The notes beneath the pieces are model-generated. The model ran no database searches. It was given only the letters and a program-made list of their open reading frames with translations, and was not told the origin of the DNA. A DNA stretch of 13,849 bases. It comes from Veillonellaceae bacterium (GTDB taxonomy: Bacteria > Bacillota > Negativicutes > Veillonellales > Veillonellaceae). A program made the position numbers and the translations under genes. Numbering within the stretch: the stretch's first letter is position 1; each line of letters opens with the position of its first letter. This document shows, piece by piece, positions 1 through 6,653 of the stretch. The DNA is taken from contig CAAFQR010000143.1 of the NCBI GenBank assembly GCA_900765165.1, forward strand, positions 1 to 13,849. Direction: 5' to 3'.

Positions 1-449
1 ATAAGTTCACCGTCTTCAGTTTCCGCAAGAACATCAAACAAAACACCTTTACCACCAGCAACAAGAGGCGCTCCATCCGTATTCAAAAGTGTCACCTTTT
101 TAAACTTCGTAGGAAATACAGGTCCTCCAGAAGCAAAATCAAGATTATTTATTCCAACATCTGTAGATAACAATCCATTAATCAGTGACAAGAGCAATTC
201 CTAATTACATTCACGACCGAAGAAATATTTAAAAACTGGATCCAATGTCCTGTCATATTTTTTAGGTACACTTTTTTCTTCAAGAAAGGCTGCCTGTTCA
301 GGCGTCAACGCAATGGCTTTCTCCTCAACAGAGTCTTCTTTAACAGTCTCTGTTTTATCAGACCCGCTTTTGTCCGCTTCTACTTCAACAATATCAACTT
401 CAACCTCTAATTCTTCTTTTCCCATATCCCGTTTTGTGTCTTTTCTCAT
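1..449 (-). pseudogene. Rpn/PD-(D/E)XK nuclease-family (putative transposase) gene, interrupted by TAG, partial
   Basis: I recognise this as a member of the Rpn family (recombination-promoting nuclease / PDDEXK_2 putative transposase). After an acidic, low-complexity N-terminal stretch (about residues 1-65, Glu/Val-rich) comes the family opening motif LDPVFKYFFGREC at residues 69-81, then Asn82 and a TAG at 203-201. The same frame stays open beyond the TAG to the window edge and continues the family pattern directly: ELLLSLINGLL, then KKVTLLNTD, then KGVLFDVLAETEDGEL, where the Asp of LFDV matches the first acidic residue of the nuclease core. The Glu-x-Gln catalytic pair would fall beyond position 1. 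The start at 449 is chosen because AAAGGA lies seven bases upstream; an earlier in-frame ATG at 554 lacks such a site. A single base change (from AAG, CAG or GAG) explains the stop. Family members are multicopy and often decayed. The family call is firm; whether the break is real is not. Confidence 0.75.
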
Positions 450-540
450 TGTTATGTCCTTTCTTAAAACACAGCCACAATAATAAAAGCTTGCCTCTAA
501 ACCTAATACTATTGTGCCACAAAACTTGAAATTTGAAAAT

Positions 541-553
541 TGACCAGTGGTCA
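541..553. repeat. 13-bp perfect palindrome
   Basis: TGACCAGTGGTCA reads the same on both strands around its central base and lies about 90 bases upstream of the Rpn-like start. It has the size and symmetry of a dimeric regulator site, but I do not recognise the regulator. Confidence 0.4.
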
Positions 554-714
554 CATGATACGACTCACAGTAGACATTTATCTACAAGTCCACGCCACAA
601 GGACTTTCATTACAATACGAACAAAACTGAATCTAGAATACGACTCCATCTAAATCCACTAACTCACCAGCGCGAGCGTAGCAAGCGCTACCATACGGCC
701 TAAAATTACGGGGA

Positions 715-780
715 GAATTGTCGGTACAACTATCGCCCCAGAACCAAATTCATCAAATGCAACCACCGTACCGACAATTC
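715..780. repeat. 13-bp perfect inverted repeat with 40-base loop
   Basis: GAATTGTCGGTAC at 715-727 is the exact reverse complement of GTACCGACAATTC at 768-780. Neither side is followed by a T-run, so it does not look like a terminator. It may be a remnant of a small repeat element or a structured transcript. No function can be assigned. Confidence 0.6.
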
Positions 781-934
781 GAACCCTCCACTAAATAAAC
801 CAACCGCTCGAGGCAGTATGTTGATGTTTTCCCCCCTCAACAAAAGCGCAAAGCGCCCTAAGCAGTATGTAGAGACTTTTCACTCCACCTAGGTATACTA
901 AGTTCCATCAATAGTGCCATGGCTACTATGAGGG

Positions 935-1178
935 CAGCGTCGTTACAATTGACTGGCAAAGACCAGGAAACCTAGGCACGGATTTATTGTCACATTTCGC
1001 TGGCGCTATGACATAACGAACAAAAAAACACACTCCGAATTTAAGTGGAGAAAACATTGCGTTAGCGTAGTTTTCGGAACTTAATTCGGAGTGTGTTTAC
1101 CCGTAGTCAAAGACCACGAAATGTGACAAAAATCAAAGTGTCAAGAACACTGGACTGCCAGTCAATTGTAACAGCTGA
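935..1178. repeat. Nested long inverted repeat (three concentric arm pairs)
   Basis: Three pairs of arms share nearly one centre (about 1057-1062). The outer pair is GTTACAATTGACTGGCA at 942-958 against 1156-1172 (17 of 17), with a further CAGC on each side after a 2-base indel. The middle pair is TTGTCACATTTCG at 987-999 against 1117-1129 (13 of 13). The inner pair is 1026-1045 against 1080-1098 (19 pairs, one bulge). The arms are separated by unmatched stretches of unequal length. Such a symmetric, partly eroded palindrome of about 240 bp with terminal repeats resembles a MITE-like element or decayed palindrome. I found no clear target-site duplication. Confidence 0.65.
1022..1098 (-). terminator. 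Intrinsic terminator of the speD-malic enzyme unit
   Basis: Read on the minus strand, a stem of about 19 bp (arms 1080-1098 and 1026-1045, one bulged base) is followed by a run of seven T (1028-1022). The loop contains a second stem, GAAAAC/GTTTTC. It lies about 110 bases after the malic enzyme stop. The same structure is the core of the larger nested inverted repeat. Confidence 0.8.
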
Positions 1179-1210
1179 CCACCCATATAGCTTATTGCAC
1201 TATTGTGGAA

Positions 1211-2422
1211 TTAGTAACCGTAGCTACCATCCTCTACATTCTGCTTAGGAGATTTACGCGCTACACCAGTCTTGATTGCTACTTCAGCAACAGCCTTAGC
1301 AACAGCCAACGGAACACGTTCATCAAACGCATTCGCTACCACATAATCCTCACGCAAATCTTCGTCAGAAACCAAAGCAGCCAAAGCATCTGCTGCGGCG
1401 AGCTTCATTTCATCATTAATCTTAGACGCATGAACATCAATAGCACCACGGAACACGCCCGGGAACACATTCACATTATTAATCTGGTTCGGCGCATCAC
1501 TACGGCCCGTACCGGCAACCTTAACACCGCAAGCCTTCATCACATCATACATAGCTTCCGGAACCGGGTTAGCCATAGCGAACACAATAGCATCCTTAGC
1601 CAAATTCTTCAAAATATCTTCCGTGAAAGCACCGGCAGCAGAAACGCCCAACAATACATCGGCACCCTTAGCGATTTCAGCCAAATTACCGGACTTACCT
1701 TCCTGACCGAGCAAATCAATGAGTTCTGCCTGCAACGAATCAAGACGTTTGTAAGACTTCGTCAAAACACCGGAACTTACCATCAACGTAATATCGCGAG
1801 CGCCTGCCAAGTAAAGCAAACGAGCAATATTCGCACCGGCAGCACCAGCACCATTGACTACAATCTTAACCTTCGACAAATCCTTCTTAACGAAACGCAA
1901 TGCTGCTTTTACCCCAGCCAAGCAAGCAATGGCCGTACCGTGCTGATCATCATGGAAAACAGGGATTTCCAATTCTTCCTTCAAGCGGTTTTCAATTTCA
2001 TAGCACTTCGGCGAAGAAATATCTTCCAAATTAATGCCAGCGTAATTCTTCTGCAATAATTTCACAGTATGAATGAACTCTTCAGCATCCTTCGTATCGA
2101 TAACAACCGGTACGCAATCCACATTGCCGAAACGTTTGAAAAGCAAAGACTTACCTTCCATAACCGGCATAGCGGCAGCAGCCCCGATATCGCCAAGGCC
2201 CAATACACGAGTACCATCGGAAATAACGGCAACCATGTTACCACGGCACGTCAAATCAAAGGACAACTCTTCCTTTTCCTTAATACGCAAGCACGGTTCT
2301 GCTACGCCCGGCGTATAAGCAACCGACAAATCATGCGCATTCTTCAACGGATACTTAGTACCTGTTGTCAAAAAGCCGCCTAATTCCAACTTCTTTTGTA
2401 CTGCTTCTTCACGTACGTCCAT
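1211..2422 (-). CDS. NAD(P)-dependent malic enzyme (short bacterial type)
   Basis: This 403-residue protein catalyses oxidative decarboxylation of malate to pyruvate with NAD(P) and a divalent metal, in the cytoplasm. Visible family marks are SVAYTPGVAEPC with the proton-relay Tyr36, the malate/metal core DGTRVLGLGDIG at 69-80, catalytic Lys91 in MEGKSLLFK, metal ligands Glu133-Asp134 (INLEDI) and Asp158/159 (FHDDQHGTA), the Rossmann motif VNGAGAAG at 189-196, and FAMANPVPE at 281-289. The length matches the roughly 400-residue bacterial form. The start is set by the strong AAGGAGG site eight bases upstream. It follows speD by 13 bases and shares its transcript, ending at the hairpin at 1022-1098. 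The cofactor preference (NAD or NADP) cannot be read safely. In this group it likely links C4-acid metabolism to pyruvate; that role is inferred. Confidence 0.95.
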   Translation of the reverse strand: MDVREEAVQKKLELGGFLTTGTKYPLKNAHDLSVAYTPGVAEPCLRIKEKEELSFDLTCRGNMVAVISDGTRVLGLGDIGAAAAMPVMEGKSLLFKRFGNVDCVPVVIDTKDAEEFIHTVKLLQKNYAGINLEDISSPKCYEIENRLKEELEIPVFHDDQHGTAIACLAGVKAALRFVKKDLSKVKIVVNGAGAAGANIARLLYLAGARDITLMVSSGVLTKSYKRLDSLQAELIDLLGQEGKSGNLAEIAKGADVLLGVSAAGAFTEDILKNLAKDAIVFAMANPVPEAMYDVMKACGVKVAGTGRSDAPNQINNVNVFPGVFRGAIDVHASKINDEMKLAAADALAALVSDEDLREDYVVANAFDERVPLAVAKAVAEVAIKTGVARKSPKQNVEDGSYGY

Positions 2423-2435
2423 TCAAAATTCCTCC

Positions 2436-3218
2436 TTACTGTTTTAACGAAGGCAGATTGCGGCCGTAGAAAATTTCGGCCATTTCCTGCTTTAATAACT
2501 GATTGATATGCTTCCGTTCCTTCGGCGTCAAATCATCCTCCGTAATCCCAAAGAGATAATTGTTAATATCATACTCCTTGAGCATCATCTTCGTGTGGAA
2601 AATATTTTCCTGGTACACGTTCACATCAATCATGTTGTACAGATTTTTTGTCTTCGAATTAATATAGTTTTGAATCGAGTTAATGCGATGGTCGATATAG
2701 ATTTTCTTGCCCTGCATATCACGCGTAAAACCGCGCACACGATAATCAAGGCTGATGATATCGGAATCGAAACTGTCGATAAGATAGTTCAATGCATTAA
2801 GCGGCGAAATCTGGCCGCAAGTGGACACATCAATATCGGCACGGAACGTACTAATACCGCGATACGGGTGGCTTTCCGGATACGTATGCACCGTCAAATG
2901 ACTCTTATCCAAATGACAAACTACGTCTTCCTTCTGCACTTCTTCCTCTGAAATCAAAATCGTCACGCTAGCGCCCTGCGGATCATAGTCCTGCTTAGCA
3001 ATATTCAAAATATTGGCGCCAATGATGTGCGATACTTCGGTGAGAATATCCGTCAATCGCTGTGCATTATAGACTTCGTCGATATACTCGATATACTGGC
3101 GTTTTTCCGCTTCTGTGCGGGTATAACAAATATCGTAAATATTAAAGCTCAACGTTTTCGTCAAGTTGTTAAACCCGTATAATTTCATCTTTTTAATCGG
3201 CTTAACCGAAGTTTCCAT
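2436..3218 (-). CDS. speD: S-adenosylmethionine decarboxylase proenzyme (E. coli type)
   Basis: SpeD decarboxylates S-adenosylmethionine to supply the aminopropyl group for spermidine. The protein (260 residues; the E. coli enzyme has 264) matches the long bacterial class throughout: KLYGFNNLTKTLSF near the start, the self-cleavage site HLDKSH (cut expected between Lys105 and Ser106, creating the pyruvoyl group), HTYPESHP, RADIDVSTCGQISPLNALNYL with Cys134, DYRVRGFTRD, and YQENIFHTKM near the end. The frame is open further upstream to 3296, but a promoter lies inside that stretch, so I place the start at 3218, where the family alignment also begins; its AAAGG ribosome site is rather distant (about 12 bases). 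The malic enzyme gene follows by 13 bases. No spermidine synthase gene is in the window. Confidence 0.95.
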   Translation of the reverse strand: METSVKPIKKMKLYGFNNLTKTLSFNIYDICYTRTEAEKRQYIEYIDEVYNAQRLTDILTEVSHIIGANILNIAKQDYDPQGASVTILISEEEVQKEDVVCHLDKSHLTVHTYPESHPYRGISTFRADIDVSTCGQISPLNALNYLIDSFDSDIISLDYRVRGFTRDMQGKKIYIDHRINSIQNYINSKTKNLYNMIDVNVYQENIFHTKMMLKEYDINNYLFGITEDDLTPKERKHINQLLKQEMAEIFYGRNLPSLKQ

Positions 3219-3258
3219 GTTCGTCCGTACACCTTTCTTATCAATACCATACCCTACT

Positions 3259-3287
3259 ATTATAGCTAACTTTACTACTATATTCAA
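3259..3287 (-). promoter_or_regulatory. speD: Promoter for speD-malic enzyme
   Basis: On the minus strand TTGAAT (3287-3282), a 17-base spacer and a perfect TATAAT (3264-3259) lie about 40 bases before the speD start. This placement also rules out the longer reading frame that begins at 3296. Confidence 0.75.
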
Positions 3288-3394
3288 TACTTTCAATATA
3301 AACTTTACTAATCAAAGCAGCCAATTTCACGCTTTTTCAATCAAATTCTGCTCACAAACGTTCATCGCAATATGCCCTGGCGGTAAGCCGTCCC

Positions 3395-3898
3395 CTATAG
3401 CATATCCTTCAAGTAGCAAAATTCCACTGTGAAATGACCATCCTCATAGGTAGCAATGGCGAAGGTGCCACCGCTGCCATCCCGCGGTAAGGCGGGGCTG
3501 CCGGGATTCACAAATAAGCAATCGCCGGCGTCATAGCTGCCATGATGATGGCTGTGACCGGCAATGGCCAGCTTAGCCCCCATGCCTCTGGCAAGGGTAA
3601 TCATTTCAGCTATGCGATTATACGGCGCAATACGGTCGCCGTGCGTCATGTACACATAGGTGTCCGCAAAAGGAATGAGCTGCTCCCGCGGTTCCAAGGG
3701 CTGCTGACGGTCGTTGTTGCCGCGAACCGCCATAACCGGAATGTCCGTCTGCGTTGCCATGTACCGCGCATCGTCGCCGTAATCACCGGCATGAAGCCAC
3801 AAATCCACCGGATCATCGGCGGTAAGGGCTAAAATTTCATCAATGGTCTCCGTATACCCATGCGTATCGCTGAGAATACCAATCCGTTGCTGTGCCAT
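3395..3898 (-). CDS. YfcE/MJ0936-type metallophosphoesterase
   Basis: This cytoplasmic calcineurin-like phosphodiesterase has 167 residues from the start at 3898. Metal-site motifs are in the usual order: SDTHG with Asp11 and His13, HAGDYGDD with Asp39, VRGNND at 58-63, MTHGDR with His86, and GHSHHHG with His115 and His117, then the late NPGS motif at 131-134. Family members hydrolyse phosphodiesters of unsettled natural substrate. I prefer the ATG at 3898 because GGTGA stands five bases before it and because the family begins just ahead of the SDTHG strand; an in-frame ATG at 3910 would add four residues and sits one base after the rdgB stop. It is the last gene of the rph-rdgB group. It ends with TAG. 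No clear terminator is seen between it and the speD promoter. Confidence 0.88.
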   Translation of the reverse strand: MAQQRIGILSDTHGYTETIDEILALTADDPVDLWLHAGDYGDDARYMATQTDIPVMAVRGNNDRQQPLEPREQLIPFADTYVYMTHGDRIAPYNRIAEMITLARGMGAKLAIAGHSHHHGSYDAGDCLFVNPGSPALPRDGSGGTFAIATYEDGHFTVEFCYLKDML

Positions 3899-3911
3899 AC
3901 TGCTCACCATC

Positions 3912-4499
3912 CTACTGGTCTTTCAGCAAAGCAACCAATTTCTTAAGCGCTAAACCGCGATGGCTAATGGCGTTCTTTTCAGCCAACGGAATTTCCGCCA
4001 TAGTGTGACCAAGGCTGGGCACGTAGAAATACGGGTCATAGCCAAAGCCGCCTTCGCCGTGGGCTTCGTCAATGATAACGCCTTCGCAAGTACCTCGGGC
4101 AGTCAGTTCCTTGCCGTCCGGATAGGCTAACACGAGTTCCGCCACATAGCGACCGGTGCGCTTATCTGCCGGCACGTCCTTCAAGGCGTTCAATAATTTC
4201 TTATTGTTGTCTTCATCTGTGGCATGTTCGCCGGCATAGCGTGCAGAATACACGCCCGGCGCGCCGTCTAAGGCGTCCACTTCAAGACCGCTGTCATCTG
4301 CTAAGCACGGCAAACCACAAGCCTTCATATAATAATGAGCTTTAATGCGCGCGTTCGCAGCAAAGGTATCGCCGTCTTCCACCGGTTCCGGTACCGTTAC
4401 CAATTCACCGATGCCCACAGCTTCAATGCCAATTTCTGCCAAAGCGGCTTTAAACTCTCTGATTTTTCCTTTATTATGCGTTGCTACTACTATCTTCAT
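3912..4499 (-). CDS. rdgB: XTP/dITP diphosphatase (RdgB/HAM1)
   Basis: This 195-residue enzyme removes non-canonical purine nucleotides (dITP, XTP) by hydrolysis to the monophosphate plus pyrophosphate, protecting DNA and RNA. It has the family's N-terminal ATHNKGKIREF (6-16), the catalytic ADDSGLEVDAL with Asp68-Asp69, GVYSARYAG, GEGGFGYDPYF at 148-158, and the base-recognition motif SHRGLAL at 179-185. The length is typical. The start overlaps the end of rph by 26 bases, with GGAG about 12 bases upstream inside rph, so translation is probably coupled. The rph-rdgB-phosphodiesterase order is common in Firmicutes. It ends with TAG, two bases before an alternative ATG of the next gene. Confidence 0.96.
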   Translation of the reverse strand: MKIVVATHNKGKIREFKAALAEIGIEAVGIGELVTVPEPVEDGDTFAANARIKAHYYMKACGLPCLADDSGLEVDALDGAPGVYSARYAGEHATDEDNNKKLLNALKDVPADKRTGRYVAELVLAYPDGKELTARGTCEGVIIDEAHGEGGFGYDPYFYVPSLGHTMAEIPLAEKNAISHRGLALKKLVALLKDQ

Positions 4500-5235
4500 A
4501 TACTGCTACTGCTCCTACCAAAGCGGCGCGGTCACCTAAGGCTTCCTTCTGGAACTGCATGAGCTGATCCGTCGCCTGTTCGGCCATATCCAATAATTCA
4601 TTTAACTCAGCGCGCGAGAAAGTACCGTGTTCACCGGTCCCCTGCACTTCGATTAAGTTACCGGAGCCAGTGCGGACTACGTTCATATCCACGACGGCTG
4701 CGCTGTCTTCTACGTAGCACAAATCCGTAATCGGTCCGTTTTCACCAATACCTACGGAAATAGCGGCGCAGAAATCACGAACCGGGAACACGCCACTGGT
4801 ATAAATGGAATATACCGCATCAACCAAGGCTACGTATGCACCGGTAATGGATGCCGTACGAGTACCACCGTCAGCCTGCAACACGTCGCAGTCCAACGTA
4901 ATGGTTACTTCACCTAAGGCTTCCAGGTCTACAACGGCGCGCAACGCACGACCAATGAGACGCTGAATTTCTACAGTACGACCGGTTTGCTTGCCCTTAG
5001 CGGCTTCGCGATTCGTACGGGTCTGCGTGGACCGCGGCAACAAGGAATATTCCGCCGTTACCCAGCCACGGCCTTCACCTTTCATAAAGCGAGGCACCTT
5101 ATCTTCAACGGTAGCCGTGCAAAGCACCTTCGTATCACCGCATTCGATAAGTACAGAACCTTCCGCATACTTCGTAAAATTTCTAGTTATTTTAACAGGA
5201 CGTAAATCCAACGTGGTTCGTCCGTCAATCCGCAT
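4474..5235 (-). CDS. rph: Ribonuclease PH
   Basis: RNase PH is a phosphorolytic 3'-exoribonuclease that trims tRNA and other RNA ends; it forms a hexameric ring. The 253-residue protein shows the RNase PH fold from the first residues: MRIDGRT, TRNFTKYAEGSVLIE, GEGRGWVTAEYSLLPRST, RTNREAAKGKQTGRTVEIQRLIGRALRA with the phosphate-binding Arg residues, LDCDVLQADGGTRTASI, and GTGEHGTFSR near the C-terminus. The frame is open three codons further, to a GTG at 5244, but the AGGAG ribosome site touches that codon; the ATG at 5235 has it at proper distance (eight bases) and gives the usual MRIDGRT start. It leads the three-gene group from an extended -10 promoter. Confidence 0.96.
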   Translation of the reverse strand: MRIDGRTTLDLRPVKITRNFTKYAEGSVLIECGDTKVLCTATVEDKVPRFMKGEGRGWVTAEYSLLPRSTQTRTNREAAKGKQTGRTVEIQRLIGRALRAVVDLEALGEVTITLDCDVLQADGGTRTASITGAYVALVDAVYSIYTSGVFPVRDFCAAISVGIGENGPITDLCYVEDSAAVVDMNVVRTGSGNLIEVQGTGEHGTFSRAELNELLDMAEQATDQLMQFQKEALGDRAALVGAVAVYEDSSSNA

Positions 5236-5253
5236 GTTATTCACTCCTAAAGC

Positions 5254-5271
5254 TAGCGAATGCTATCGCTA
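5254..5271. repeat. Small hairpin in the rph leader
   Basis: TAGCGA and TCGCTA form a perfect 6-bp stem with a 6-base loop in the rph 5' untranslated region, just upstream of its ribosome site. No T-run follows. It could stabilise the leader or tune translation; this is inference. Confidence 0.35.
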
Positions 5272-5291
5272 TATCGTTATTTATTCACTCT

Positions 5292-5300
5292 ATTATATCA
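5292..5300 (-). promoter_or_regulatory. rph: Extended -10 promoter for rph-rdgB-phosphodiesterase
   Basis: The minus strand reads TGATATAAT, a TGn-extended consensus -10 element, about 57 bases before the rph start. The -35 region at the right distance (around TATTTC) is poor, as expected for extended -10 promoters. It lies just after the HDAC-family gene stop; a 7-bp inverted repeat CTGAAAT/ATTTCAG (5313-5339) overlaps that stop codon. Confidence 0.65.
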
Positions 5301-5330
5301 TATTTTCTAAATCTGAAATATGTATTCGTT

Positions 5331-6653
5331 CTATTTCAGTTCTTCTTGCGTATCCTTCATAGGGTCTACGACAACAACGCGTTTGCTGATGCCGTTTTTC
5401 TTGGCCCGCCAAGCTTCATCGTACGCATCACGGCGGCACTGTTCATCAGCTTGCCACGGAATAAACACGGCATACACGTGCTGACGGCCAAAAGGCCCAC
5501 CATTGCTGGACGATTCGATGCTGTGCCAGCCCAGCTTATCCGGGTAAATGCGCACCGTTTCCTTACGCTGTTCCGAAATGCCCGTTTCATCGTAGTACAC
5601 GCTGTACGAGTCGTGATACCTATCGCCACAGCCAACGAGGAAGTCCGCCTGCATAGCCTTGCGCCGCTTCCATTGCTGCTGTTCCTGACGAATCAAGTCA
5701 TCGATATATCGCGTCACGTCAGCAGTCTGGCGTACCCGCGCTTCATCGTACGCCGGTTCGATAACGTGGCTATAATCGAGGCCCGCCATGGCCAGCACGA
5801 TGCCTGTATTAACATACGGCAACGCTTCCTGCACGGAGTAGCCCCCTTCGAGGACGGCGATGTCCGCCTTCAACTCATCGGCTAATGTGGCATAGCCTTT
5901 AGCGGTAACGCGCATATTGGCCAACGGGTCGCTGAAATGATTATCCTGCCCAGCGGAGTTGATGATGAGTTCCGGCTTGAATTCATCCAGCATAGGAAGC
6001 ACCAGCTCGTGCAGAACTTTAAGAAGGCCTTCATCGCCCGTTCCCGGCGGCAACGGAATATTCACGGTACCACCAATGGCCTGAGGACCACCGAATTCAC
6101 TCATGAAGCCACTGCCCGGATACAAGGTACGTCCATCCTGGTGAAATGAAATGTACAGCGTGTCCGGATCGTGCCAGAACATGTCCTGGGAGCCGTCGCC
6201 ATGATGCACGTCCGTATCGACAACGGCAATGCGTTTAACGCCATGCTTGCGGCGCAAATACGCCAGCATAACCGCTTCGATATTGATAGTACAGAACCCA
6301 CGAATGCCGTGAACCATGCGCATGGCGTGATGTCCTGGGGGACGAACCAGCGCGAAGGCTCGTTTTACTTCACCACTCATAACCGCCTCGGCAGCTGCCA
6401 TAGCGCCACCGGCCGACACCTGGTGCGCCGCTGTTACCCACGCATCAAGAGACGGTGCCCCTACGTGAACGCGTTCAATATCTGTCATGGACGCTTGCCA
6501 TGGATTGTATTCGCGGATGGCCGGATGCTCCAAGAGCCCTTCTTCTGCCAATTGGTCACGCGTATATAGCAGTCGTTCCTGCCGTTCCGGATGGGTTGGC
6601 GAAATCTTCCAATCAAAGGCAGGGAAAAAGACTAAACCTAATTCAGTCGACAT
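5331..6653 (-). CDS. Histone deacetylase-superfamily amidohydrolase with extra C-terminal domain
   Basis: This 440-residue protein belongs to the zinc-dependent HDAC/AcuC/acetylpolyamine amidohydrolase superfamily. Catalytic parts are intact: RPPGHHA with His108-His109, VVDTDVHHGDG with zinc ligands Asp148 and His150, NSAGQDNHFSDPL with the third ligand Asp237, and LEGGYS with Tyr272. Bacterial members remove acyl groups from lysines or from small amines such as acetylpolyamines; the substrate here cannot be told. The catalytic domain ends near residue 310; about 130 further residues, including a QEQQQWKRRKA stretch and a Trp/Tyr-rich tail, are not part of the minimal HDAC fold and I do not recognise them. 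The start overlaps the hydantoinase-family gene by 11 bases and has a perfect GGAGGTGAT site inside it, so both proteins should be made together. It is the last gene of the six-gene unit. Confidence 0.88.
   Translation of the reverse strand: MSTELGLVFFPAFDWKISPTHPERQERLLYTRDQLAEEGLLEHPAIREYNPWQASMTDIERVHVGAPSLDAWVTAAHQVSAGGAMAAAEAVMSGEVKRAFALVRPPGHHAMRMVHGIRGFCTINIEAVMLAYLRRKHGVKRIAVVDTDVHHGDGSQDMFWHDPDTLYISFHQDGRTLYPGSGFMSEFGGPQAIGGTVNIPLPPGTGDEGLLKVLHELVLPMLDEFKPELIINSAGQDNHFSDPLANMRVTAKGYATLADELKADIAVLEGGYSVQEALPYVNTGIVLAMAGLDYSHVIEPAYDEARVRQTADVTRYIDDLIRQEQQQWKRRKAMQADFLVGCGDRYHDSYSVYYDETGISEQRKETVRIYPDKLGWHSIESSSNGGPFGRQHVYAVFIPWQADEQCRRDAYDEAWRAKKNGISKRVVVVDPMKDTQEELK

Larger units (their letters stand above)
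450..1210. other. 760-base intergenic region, rich in inverted repeats
   Basis: I see no convincing gene here. It holds the terminator of the malic enzyme gene (1022-1098) inside a larger nested inverted repeat (935-1178), a 13-bp inverted repeat around 715-780, a diverged direct repeat sharing GCAGTATGT (about 812-890), a palindrome TGACCAGTGGTCA at 541-553, and a short hairpin-prone GC-rich patch near 671-690 (GTAGC/GCTAC). The dense repeats next to a broken Rpn-type gene suggest an area remodelled by mobile or recombinogenic DNA; that is inference. Confidence 0.6.

Noticed and set aside
659..790. A 43-residue minus-strand frame with a hydrophobic tail in the intergenic region
   Set aside because: It has no good start codon or ribosome site, and much of it is the loop and arms of the 715-780 inverted repeat.
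812..890. CRISPR-like direct repeats
   Set aside because: There are only two diverged copies with unequal spacing and no cas genes.
1205..2059. Long plus-strand open frame opposite the malic enzyme gene
   Set aside because: It lies wholly antisense to a clear enzyme gene, has no family features, and results from codon bias of the true strand. Other plus-strand frames in the window were dropped for the same reason.
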